Below, piece after piece: positions 1 to 5,638 of a stretch of 6,573 bases of DNA. The DNA is from Pseudomonadota bacterium (GTDB lineage: Bacteria; Pseudomonadota; Alphaproteobacteria; Rhizobiales; Kaistiaceae). The translations under genes were made by a program, and so were the position numbers. The number at the start of each line of letters is the position of its first letter. Positions within the stretch are counted from its first letter, which is position 1. Below the pieces are notes generated by a model. The model saw nothing but the letters and a program-made list of their open reading frames with translations. It was not told where the DNA came from and did not search any database. Where the stretch lies: positions 1 to 6,573 of the forward strand of contig JAEWAD010000529.1 in NCBI GenBank assembly GCA_023391905.1. Reading direction: 5' to 3'.

Positions 1-398
1 TCGTTCAGCGGCGAGAACGTCGTGTGGCCGGCCGATTACGCGACCACCACCGGCATGCTCGGCGTGATCACGCCCGCCATCGCGCCGAGCGCGCCGGCGT
101 CGTGGCAGGGGAGCAGTTCCAGTTCGCCGGCGTCGAGGATCGCCTCGGCCTCGGCCACGTCCTTCGCCTCGCCCTCGAAGATCAGGCCGCCGATCAGCGC
201 GCCGCGCATCGGTCCCGGCACATCCTCGAGGCGGATCGGCGGTCCGGCATGCAGGAAGCGGCGCGGACCGACCTGGCGGGTGACGTCGCCGGCGGCGCAG
301 ACGCCGACGAGGTGCACCTGCGTCGTGTCGAGCGCGGCGACGGATTTCGCCGCGGCGGCCTCGACGGCCGGGAACGAAGCTTGGATCGTGTCGGACAT
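1..398 (-). pseudogene. DUF1116 family protein (AllG/YlbE-like), N-terminal part, interrupted by an in-frame stop
   Basis: The start is the ATG at 398-396, with an AGGAA Shine-Dalgarno at 411-407, 8 nt upstream. The first 120 codons match the start of DUF1116 proteins: HAGPP at residues 50-54, GPMRGA at 62-67, PCH at 97-99, and a GAMAGVITPSMP stretch at 105-116. Codon 121 is TAA (38-36). Reading on in the same frame gives SAGHTTFSPLN then D/E at the edge, which resembles the family's next conserved block (..LNEG..). The break is therefore a point nonsense change, not a frameshift. Known family members are about 400-470 residues; E. coli AllG (YlbE) works with AllF (FdrA) and AllH as oxamate carbamoyltransferase in allantoin/purine nitrogen use. 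The gene lies downstream of the importer genes on the same strand, so its substrate may come from that importer (inference). If the TAA is a sequencing error, this is an ordinary partial CDS; if real, only a 120-residue fragment is made. Family call is fairly sure; the exact reaction is not. Confidence 0.75.
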
Positions 399-466
399 TC
401 TCTTGGTTCCTGCTGATCGATCGAGGCAGCGCATGGAGGGTCGCGCGCGGCCGGTCTTGAGCTTTG

Positions 467-489
467 GGCCGGGGCGTTCAGCCCCGGCC
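467..489 (-). repeat. GC hairpin in the binding protein-DUF1116 spacer (distal)
   Basis: Perfect inverted repeat with 9-bp arms: GGCCGGGGC at 467-475 and GCCCCGGCC at 481-489, around the 5-nt loop GTTCA. It lies between the binding-protein stop and the DUF1116 start. No T-run follows on either strand, so it is not a classic intrinsic terminator. It could stabilise the 3' end of the upstream message or attenuate read-through (inference). Confidence 0.55.
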
Positions 490-518
490 GGGCCTGTCGC
501 GGCGCGCGCCTTCCCGCT

Positions 519-541
519 CCGGTCCTGCCAGGCAGGACCGG
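519..541 (-). repeat. GC hairpin 28 nt after the binding-protein stop (proximal)
   Basis: Perfect palindrome with 11-bp arms CCGGTCCTGCC (519-529) and GGCAGGACCGG (531-541) around a single A; as RNA, a 9-bp stem with a 5-nt loop is likely. No T-run follows. A 10-bp self-complementary GGCGCGCGCC lies at 501-510, between this hairpin and the next. Strong stems just after a binding-protein gene commonly protect that part of an operon message from 3' decay, which would fit the need for excess binding protein (established pattern; its use here is inference). Confidence 0.6.
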
Positions 542-569
542 TCACGCGAGACGCCCGTCGCGGATCCGG

Positions 570-1649
570 CTATTTCGGGATCGTGGTATCGATGCCCTTG
601 ACCAGGAAGTTCATGCCCTTGATGGCGCCATCATCCAGCGAGGTGCCGGCGGGCACGGCTTCCTTGTCCTCGTTCGAGGTGATCGGGCCGGTGAAGGGCT
701 TGAAGGTGCCGGCGCGCATCTCGTCCTGGCGCGCCAGGATCTGCGCCCGCTGCTCGTCCGAGAGGTCCTTGCTCAGACCCGCGACCGAGACGGCATTGTC
801 GGCAATGCCGGCGAAGACGTCGTCGCCCTTGAAATTGCCGGCCATCGCCTCCTCGACCTTCTGGATCATCACCGGGCCGAAATTGAGCTGGCCGGCGCAG
901 AGGTGCTTGGTCGGGGCGAACTTCGAATTATCGCTATGGGTGACGGTGCCGTAGATGCCGAGCTGCTCGGCGGCGGCCATCGGACCCGGCGTCCCGGGGA
1001 AGAGCGAGAAGACGACGTCGGTGCCCTGCGAGGCGAGCGATTCCGTCGACGCCTTCTCCATCGCCGGATCGAACCAGGAATTCAGCCAGATCACCTTGAC
1101 CGGCTTCAGGTTGGCATTGGTGCTCTGCGCGCCGAGCACATAGGCGTTCATGACGTTGAGCACTTCCGGCAGCGGGAACGCGGCGATGACGCCGAGCGTC
1201 TCCGACTTGGTCACCATGCCGGCGGCCATGCCGCAGAGATAGGCCGCCTCGTAGTGGCGCGGCGTCAACGTCGAGAAGTTCGGCGCGTTCATGTAGCCGC
1301 CGATATGCACGACCGAGAGCTTCGGATAGCGCTTGGCCAGCTTCATGCCGTCCTGCTGGTAGCCGAAGGAGCCGAGCACCAGCATGTCGACGCCGTCGGC
1401 CGCCATCTTGTTCATGACGCGCGTCGCGTCCGGCCCCTCGCCGAGGCTGTTGACGAACTGGATCTCGACCTGATCGCCGAATTTCTCGGCGATGGCGCGG
1501 CCGCCGCGATCGAGCTCGTAGGACCAGCCGAGCTCGCCGACCGGGTTGGGCAGCAGATAGCCGATCTTGAACGGATCGGCCTCGGCCGAAACGGTGAGCG
1601 CAACGCCCAGCGCAGCGGTGGTCAACGCTGTCCTTAACCAGTGACGCAT
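570..1649 (-). CDS. BMP family ABC transporter substrate-binding protein
   Basis: A 359-residue periplasmic receptor that would capture the substrate and deliver it to the two permeases encoded upstream. It begins with a signal peptide: basic residues at 2-6, a hydrophobic core at about 8-20, and an AEA site at 22-24, with cleavage predicted before D25. There is no lipobox cysteine, so it should be soluble rather than a lipoprotein. Mature features typical of the BmpA/PnrA/Med fold are the first strand FKIGYLLP (27-34), GWSYELDRGG (41-50), the GYQQDGM region (96-102), FPLPEV (158-163) and NSWFDP (190-195). Characterised relatives bind purine nucleosides, but the clade is broader and the ligand here is not readable. 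The ATG at 1649 is preferred because a strong GGGGAGGA (1663-1656) lies 6 nt upstream; a longer reading would start inside the permease 2 tail and lack a leading signal sequence. Confidence 0.93.
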   Translation of the reverse strand: MRHWLRTALTTAALGVALTVSAEADPFKIGYLLPNPVGELGWSYELDRGGRAIAEKFGDQVEIQFVNSLGEGPDATRVMNKMAADGVDMLVLGSFGYQQDGMKLAKRYPKLSVVHIGGYMNAPNFSTLTPRHYEAAYLCGMAAGMVTKSETLGVIAAFPLPEVLNVMNAYVLGAQSTNANLKPVKVIWLNSWFDPAMEKASTESLASQGTDVVFSLFPGTPGPMAAAEQLGIYGTVTHSDNSKFAPTKHLCAGQLNFGPVMIQKVEEAMAGNFKGDDVFAGIADNAVSVAGLSKDLSDEQRAQILARQDEMRAGTFKPFTGPITSNEDKEAVPAGTSLDDGAIKGMNFLVKGIDTTIPK

Positions 1650-1655
1650 GTTGAT

Positions 1656-1663
1656 TCCTCCCC
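1656..1663 (-). promoter_or_regulatory. Strong ribosome binding site of the binding-protein gene
   Basis: The minus strand reads GGGGAGGA, 6 nt before the ATG at 1649. It is the best Shine-Dalgarno in the window and fixes the start. It sits in the only real gap (1650-1698) between the transporter genes, so this gene is translated independently of the coupled genes upstream, which fits a higher need for the receptor. Confidence 0.75.
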
Positions 1664-1698
1664 AATTATGCGTTTCTCGCCAACAGTCCGGCGGCCCC

Positions 1699-2622
1699 TC
1701 AGCTCGCCGGTCGATAGCTCTCCCCCAGCGCCGCCGGCGCATTCAGGCGAACCCGGACCTTGTCGGCCGAGATCGCCACCAGCACGACGATGGTCAGGAC
1801 GTAAGGCAGGCAGGTCATGATCTGGGCCGGGATGCCGATGCCCATCGCCTGCAGCGCCAGCCCGAGCAGCGACACCGCGCCGAAGAGATAGGCGCCGACC
1901 GCCACGCGGCCCGGCCGCCAGGTGCCGAACACCACCAGCGCCACCGCGATCCAGCCGCGGCCGGCGATCATGTCCTGCGACCAGAGCGGGGTCAGGACCG
2001 TCGAGGCATAGGCGCCGGCGAAGCCCGCCATGACGCCGCCGAACAGGATCGCCAGGAAGCGGACGCCGACCGGCCGCATGCCGAGCGCATGGGCCGTGTT
2101 CGGATTCTCGCCGATCACCCGCAGCGTCAGGCCCGCCTTGGTCCGGTACAGGAACCAGGCGACCAGCGCCGTCGCGGCGATGGCGGCGTAGACGACGATG
2201 TCCTGCGTGAACAGGATCCGCCCCAGCACCGGGATGTCCGAAAGGCCCGGCAGCGCGATCTTGCCGAGGCCCGGAAGCGTCATGCCCTCGAAGCTGCGCC
2301 CGAGCAGGCCCGACAGGCCGAGGCCCAGAATGCCGACGGCGAGGCCGGCCGCCACCTGGTTGGCCATGAAGCCGAGCACCAGCACGGCGAACACGGTCGC
2401 AAGCAGCGCCCCGCTCAGCCCGCCGGCGACCAAGCCGACGAGATGCGAGCCGGTCTGCAGCGTCACCATGAAGGCGATGGCGGCGGAAAGCGCCATCATG
2501 CCCTCGACGCTCAGATTGAGGACGCCGGATTTCTCGACCACCAGCTCGCCGAGCGCCGCCAGAAGCAGCGGCGTCGCGGTCGCGAACGCGCCGGCCAGAA
2601 CGAAGATGAGCGCGTCCATCAT
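1699..2622 (-). CDS. ABC transporter permease (second permease of BMP-type importer)
   Basis: A 307-residue inner-membrane permease that would form the transport channel with the permease encoded just upstream. It is hydrophobic throughout, with roughly eight to nine membrane segments, for example near residues 5-24, 44-56, 62-84, 90-106, 142-158, 187-205, 223-235, 240-260 and 271-286. Family landmarks are SGVLNLSVEGMM (32-43), GENPNTAHALGM (171-182, cytoplasmic coupling region) and GRGWIAVALVVFGTWRP (221-237). These are typical of the BMP-linked permease that resembles the RbsC/branched-chain superfamily. Its ATG (2622-2620) overlaps the TGA of permease 1 (2621-2619). Its own Shine-Dalgarno is only a G-run at 2632-2627, so translational coupling is expected. 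M2, directly after M1, is an equally possible initiator. Confidence 0.93.
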   Translation of the reverse strand: MMDALIFVLAGAFATATPLLLAALGELVVEKSGVLNLSVEGMMALSAAIAFMVTLQTGSHLVGLVAGGLSGALLATVFAVLVLGFMANQVAAGLAVGILGLGLSGLLGRSFEGMTLPGLGKIALPGLSDIPVLGRILFTQDIVVYAAIAATALVAWFLYRTKAGLTLRVIGENPNTAHALGMRPVGVRFLAILFGGVMAGFAGAYASTVLTPLWSQDMIAGRGWIAVALVVFGTWRPGRVAVGAYLFGAVSLLGLALQAMGIGIPAQIMTCLPYVLTIVVLVAISADKVRVRLNAPAALGESYRPAS

Positions 2623-3716
2623 GCCGCCCCCCGCAGGCGTGTCTCTTGCGGAACGCGGCGGACCTCGTGCCGGACGAAGAAATAGGAGGCGAGGTAGAAG
2701 ACCAGCAGCAGCCCCTGGAACACCACCGGCGCCGATGCCGGGATGCCGGCGCTGACCAGCGCGATGTCGCCGCCGACATAGACCAGCGCCATGAACAGGC
2801 CGGCGAAGAAGATGCCGACCGGGTGCAGACCGCCCAGGAAGGCGACGATGATCGCCGCATAGCCATAGCCCGGCGAGAGGATCGGCTGCAGCTTGCCGAT
2901 CGGCCCGGCGATCTCGCCGACGCCGGCAAGGCCGGCGGCGGCGCCGCCGATCAGGAGCGACATCCAGATGGCGCGGCGCTGCGAGAAGCCGGCATAGCGC
3001 GCGGCATCCGACGCCACGCCGCCGACCATCAGGCGAAACGCCGCGAAGCTCCGGGTGACGAAGATCCAGCAGCCGATCGTCACCACCAGCGTGATGATGA
3101 CGGAGAGATTGGCGCGCACGCCGTCGCCGCCGAAGGTCGGGTAGAGGCCGGCATCCGGGAACATGACGGATTGCGGGAAATTGTAGCCGGACGGATCGCG
3201 CAGCGGCCCCGTCAGCAGGTAGTAGAGCACCTGCTTGGCGATCTCGGTCAGCATCAGCGTCACGATGATCTCGCTGGCGTTGAAGCTGGCCTTCAGATAG
3301 GCGGCGATGCCCGCCCAGGCCATGCCGGCCAGCGCGCCGACCACGATCATGCCGGGCAGCATCCAGGCGGATTCGCTGTCGGACCAGAAGATCGGCAGCA
3401 GGCTGGCGCAGATCGCGCCGATGATCAGCTGCCCCTCGGCGCCGATGTTCCAGACGCGGGCCCGGAAGCCGATCGCCAGCCCCTGCGCAATCAGGATCAG
3501 CGGGCTCGCCTTGATCAGCACCTCGCCGAGATTGTAGCTCGACGACAGCGGCTCGATGAAGAAGCTGTAGAGCACGACGCCGGGATCGGCCCCGAGAGCC
3601 GAGAACATGACGACCATGGTGATGATCGACAGGACGATCGTCACGAGCGGCACGGCGAGCAGCGCCAGGGGCGACGTCTCGGTCCGTGGCAGCACGGTGA
3701 AGCCGAGGAAGCTCAT
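2619..3716 (-). CDS. ABC transporter permease (first permease of BMP-type importer)
   Basis: A 365-residue inner-membrane permease, partner of the gene that follows. Hydrophobic segments lie at about residues 18-38, 70-85, 97-110, 118-140, 149-168, 203-221, 252-270, 284-305, 303-322 and 331-348. The diagnostic block is RVWNIGAEGQLIIGAI (87-102), the conserved motif of the longer permease in BMP/nucleoside importers such as those of Bacillus and lactic acid bacteria. SPGYGYAAIIVAFLGGLHPV (281-300) is the conserved C-terminal half. Its ATG (3716-3714) overlaps the ATPase TGA (3715-3713), and a GGAGG at 3728-3724 inside the ATPase gene gives a 7-nt spacing. The length is normal for the family and no lesion is seen. 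Confidence 0.94.
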   Translation of the reverse strand: MSFLGFTVLPRTETSPLALLAVPLVTIVLSIITMVVMFSALGADPGVVLYSFFIEPLSSSYNLGEVLIKASPLILIAQGLAIGFRARVWNIGAEGQLIIGAICASLLPIFWSDSESAWMLPGMIVVGALAGMAWAGIAAYLKASFNASEIIVTLMLTEIAKQVLYYLLTGPLRDPSGYNFPQSVMFPDAGLYPTFGGDGVRANLSVIITLVVTIGCWIFVTRSFAAFRLMVGGVASDAARYAGFSQRRAIWMSLLIGGAAAGLAGVGEIAGPIGKLQPILSPGYGYAAIIVAFLGGLHPVGIFFAGLFMALVYVGGDIALVSAGIPASAPVVFQGLLLVFYLASYFFVRHEVRRVPQETRLRGAA

Positions 3717-5287
3717 TGCGCCGCCTCCGCCGCCATCTCGTCACGAGCCTCGAACAGGCCGACCATCATCTGGCCGATCCGCTCCGGCGTCGTCGCCCGG
3801 GTCCGCACGGGCTGCGACATGCGCCCCTCGAACATGACGGCCATGCGATCGGAAATCTCGAACAGCTCTTCCAGCTCCTCGGAGATCAGCAGGATCGAGA
3901 CACCCTCGTCGCGGAGCGCGATCAGCTTCTGGCGCACCATCGCGGCGGCGCCGATGTCGATGCCCCAGGTCGGCTGCGCGACCACCATCACCTTCGGCCG
4001 CAGCATCATCTCGCGGCCGACGATGAACTTCTGCAGATTGCCGCCGGAAAGGCTCGACGCGTTGGCGCCGGATCCGCCGCAGCGCACATCCATCTCGCGG
4101 ATGCAGCGCTCGGCATGGTCGTCGCGCACGCGCTTCAGGATGAAGCCGCGCGCCACCATGCCGAGGCGATGGGCGGTCAAGAGCATGTTGTCGGTCAGCG
4201 ACAGACCGGGCGCCGCGCCGCGTCCGAGCCGCTCCTCGGGAATGAAGGAGAGGCCCTGCCTGCGGCGCTCGGCCGGGCCGAGATGGCCGACGGCGTCGCC
4301 GAGGATCTCGATTTCGCCCTTGCGGGTGGCCGGCAAGGTTTCCTCGCCGGAGAGATAGCGCGACAGCGCCTGCTGGCCGTTGCCCGAAACGCCGGCGATG
4401 CCGAGGATCTCGCCCCGCCGCACCTCGAGGCTGACGCCCTGCAGGTTGACGGCATGGGGATCGCGCTCGCGCGTCGACAGCCCGCTCACCCGCAGCGCGA
4501 CTTTCCCGTCCGGCCTGGCCTCGGCATGGGCCGAGCGCGGAATGTCCCGGCCGACCATCATCTTGGCGAGGCTGTGCGAGGTTTCCTCTCGCGGATCGAC
4601 CTGGCCCGTCACCTGGCCGTGGCGGAGGATCGTCGCCGAATGGCAGAGCGCGCGGATTTCCTCCAGCTTGTGGCTGATATAGAGGATGGCGATGCCCCTG
4701 TCGGACAGCATCCGCAGCGTCACGAACAGCTTCTCGACCGCCTGCGGCGTCAGCACCGAGGTCGGCTCGTCGAGGATGAGCAGCGAGGGCTCCTGCAGCA
4801 GGCAGCGGACGAGTTCCACGCGCTGCCGCTCGCCGACCGACAATTTGTAGACCAGCGCATCCGGCTCGACCGCCAGCCCGAAGGCCTCGGACGCCGCGCG
4901 GATCCGCTGCGACAGCTCGCGAATGTCGCCCGGCACCGTGAAGGAGATGTTCTCGGCGACCGTGATCGTCTCGAACAGCGAGAAATGCTGGAACACCATG
5001 CCGATGCCGAGCGCGCGGGCGCGTGCCGGGCTGGTGATCTCGGTCGGTTGGCCCTTCCAGTAGATCGTGCCGGCATTGGGCTGGGTCACCCCGAAGATCA
5101 TCTTCATCAGGGTCGACTTGCCGGCGCCGTTCTCGCCGAGGACGGCGTGGATCTCACCCGGACGGATGTCGATGTTGACCTTGTCGTTGGCGACCAGGGA
5201 TCCGTAGTTCTTGCTGATATTCTCAAGCCTGAGCAGGCTCGCCGATGGCACACCGGGTACGGGGGTGCTCCCGCTGGCCATCAGCAT
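3713..5287 (-). CDS. ABC transporter ATP-binding protein, two fused nucleotide-binding domains (BMP/sugar-type)
   Basis: A 524-residue cytoplasmic ATPase that energises the importer. Domain 1 is complete: Walker A GENGAGKST (51-59), Q-loop Gln100, signature LSVGE (149-153), Walker B LLILDEPT (169-176) and switch His206. Domain 2 is degenerate in the family's usual way. Its Walker A reads GVSGNGQQ (299-306) with Gln in place of Lys, its signature LSGGNLQK (413-420) is intact, its Walker B region reads VVAQPTWGID (435-444) without the catalytic Glu, and the switch position reads ISEEL (468-472). One canonical site plus one degenerate site is normal for these fused proteins, so this is not a lesion. 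The start is M1 (5287) or M3 (5281); an in-frame TGA not far upstream leaves no other ATG or GTG. AGGCGGGG, about 8 nt before M1, is a modest Shine-Dalgarno. It is the first gene of the operon. Confidence 0.95.
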   Translation of the reverse strand: MLMASGSTPVPGVPSASLLRLENISKNYGSLVANDKVNIDIRPGEIHAVLGENGAGKSTLMKMIFGVTQPNAGTIYWKGQPTEITSPARARALGIGMVFQHFSLFETITVAENISFTVPGDIRELSQRIRAASEAFGLAVEPDALVYKLSVGERQRVELVRCLLQEPSLLILDEPTSVLTPQAVEKLFVTLRMLSDRGIAILYISHKLEEIRALCHSATILRHGQVTGQVDPREETSHSLAKMMVGRDIPRSAHAEARPDGKVALRVSGLSTRERDPHAVNLQGVSLEVRRGEILGIAGVSGNGQQALSRYLSGEETLPATRKGEIEILGDAVGHLGPAERRRQGLSFIPEERLGRGAAPGLSLTDNMLLTAHRLGMVARGFILKRVRDDHAERCIREMDVRCGGSGANASSLSGGNLQKFIVGREMMLRPKVMVVAQPTWGIDIGAAAMVRQKLIALRDEGVSILLISEELEELFEISDRMAVMFEGRMSQPVRTRATTPERIGQMMVGLFEARDEMAAEAAQ

Positions 5288-5394
5288 GAAGTCGGCCCCG
5301 CCTGGCGACGGAAAGACCGAACTCCTGTCAACAACGCCGCGTCAAAGCGGTCGCGAACCGCCGCGCAAGCGCGACGCCACAGACTTGCGACAGT

Positions 5395-5435
5395 TTCCGT
5401 AGCGGAATTATCCGCGCCGCCGGTATTCGTAATAC
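5395..5435 (-). promoter_or_regulatory. Candidate importer-operon promoter with flanking dyads
   Basis: On the minus strand GATAAT (5412-5407) matches TATAAT at five of six positions, about 120 bp before the ATPase start. No good -35 lies at the right distance, which fits an activator-dependent promoter. Two dyads flank it: TTCCG-N3-CGGAA (5395-5407), overlapping its end, and GTATT-N3-AATAC (5423-5435), where the -35 would be. The motifs are seen directly; promoter function is inference and weak without mapping. Confidence 0.3.
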
Positions 5436-5438
5436 GAT

Positions 5439-5455
5439 AGTATTGGTGCGATACT
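5439..5455. promoter_or_regulatory. Candidate LysR-type regulator binding box (T-N11-A)
   Basis: A perfect dyad, AGTAT-N7-ATACT, containing the T-N11-A arrangement (T at 5441, A at 5453) typical of LysR-family operators. It lies in the divergent region, about 150 bp before the ATPase start and about 185 bp before the LysR start, just upstream of the candidate importer promoter. A second dyad using the same half-site letters (GTATT/AATAC) is 4 bp away at 5423-5435, and CGATAGT/CGATACT is repeated directly at 5435-5441 and 5449-5455. Adjacent recognition and activation sites are usual for this family. Confidence 0.45.
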
Positions 5456-5458
5456 GCA

Positions 5459-5501
5459 TGCCCATGCGGGCACGCCTTCCCGATCGCACAATTGCTTGTG
5501 C
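5459..5501. repeat. Two further short inverted repeats in the divergent region
   Basis: TGCCC-N4-GGGCA spans 5459-5472 and GCACAA-N4-TTGTGC spans 5486-5501; both are perfect. The second, with 6-bp arms, looks like an operator half-site pair and does not share letters with the LysR-type box, so it could serve another regulator. Function is unknown; arms this short can arise by chance. Confidence 0.35.
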
Positions 5502-5532
5502 CCAGCCGTGTATCCACGGACTCTCCTCCGCA

Positions 5533-5551
5533 GGTGCCTTAAGGGTGCCTT
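5533..5551. repeat. Tandem GGTGCCTT direct repeat with 11-bp period
   Basis: GGTGCCTT occurs at 5533-5540 and again at 5544-5551, one helical turn apart, with the palindrome CCTTAAGG (5537-5544) bridging the two copies. It lies at the edge of the AT-rich segment before lysR. It could be a paired activator site or a chance duplication. Confidence 0.35.
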
Positions 5552-5588
5552 CTTTTCTTATTGAGAAGGATTATAAGCAGGGTTAGGC

Positions 5589-5633
5589 TCCAAGATAGAT
5601 TATTTTGATGGACCAATCGTTCGGGATCTTGGA
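5589..5633 (+). promoter_or_regulatory. Inverted repeat enclosing the LysR gene's ribosome binding site
   Basis: TCCAAGAT (5589-5596) and ATCTTGGA (5626-5633) are perfect 8-bp complements separated by 29 nt. The right arm includes TTGGA, the only Shine-Dalgarno-like bases, 5 nt before the ATG at 5639. If the lysR transcript starts upstream of 5589, folding would hide the ribosome binding site; alternatively it is a protein-binding dyad. The arms are seen; the function is inference. Confidence 0.4.
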
Positions 5634-5638
5634 CGCCC

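Larger units (their letters stand above)
5288..5638. promoter_or_regulatory. Divergent intergenic region between the importer operon and the LysR gene
   Basis: 351 bp with no convincing gene. The half near the ATPase (5288-5400) is GC-rich and would be the 5' leader of the importer message; it contains small stems such as GCGGT/ACCGC (5347-5361) and CGCGC/GCGCG (5362-5373). The middle (5395-5501) is a series of short dyads, listed separately where strongest. The part near lysR (about 5551-5610) is clearly AT-richer than anything else here, as expected for a promoter region. On the plus strand TTGAGA (5561-5566) and TATAAG (5572-5577) each resemble promoter elements, but they are not properly spaced from each other, so I do not call a lysR promoter. 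Confidence 0.7.

Noticed and set aside
467..541. Rho-independent terminator after the binding-protein gene
   Set aside because: The stems are strong, but no T-run follows on either strand, so a classic intrinsic terminator is not supported.
4340..4420. Loss of the Walker A lysine (GNGQQ) in the second ATPase domain
   Set aside because: Degenerate second sites are the norm in fused ATPases of this importer family, so this is not a mutation of note.
5288..5400. Riboswitch in the importer leader
   Set aside because: The leader folds into a few small GC stems, but I recognise no conserved riboswitch core such as purine or guanidine types.
2646..5440. Long open frames of about 570 codons on the plus strand opposite the permease and ATPase genes
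   Set aside because: These are antisense frames created by GC-rich codon use. Their products are low-complexity (rich in Arg, His, Asp, Gln) with no motifs, while the minus strand encodes complete conserved proteins.
5281..5517. A 78-codon minus-strand open frame running into the ATPase start
   Set aside because: It has no recognisable motif or convincing Shine-Dalgarno, it covers the dyad-rich operator region, and its stop merely overlaps the ATPase start codons. It is more likely untranslated leader.
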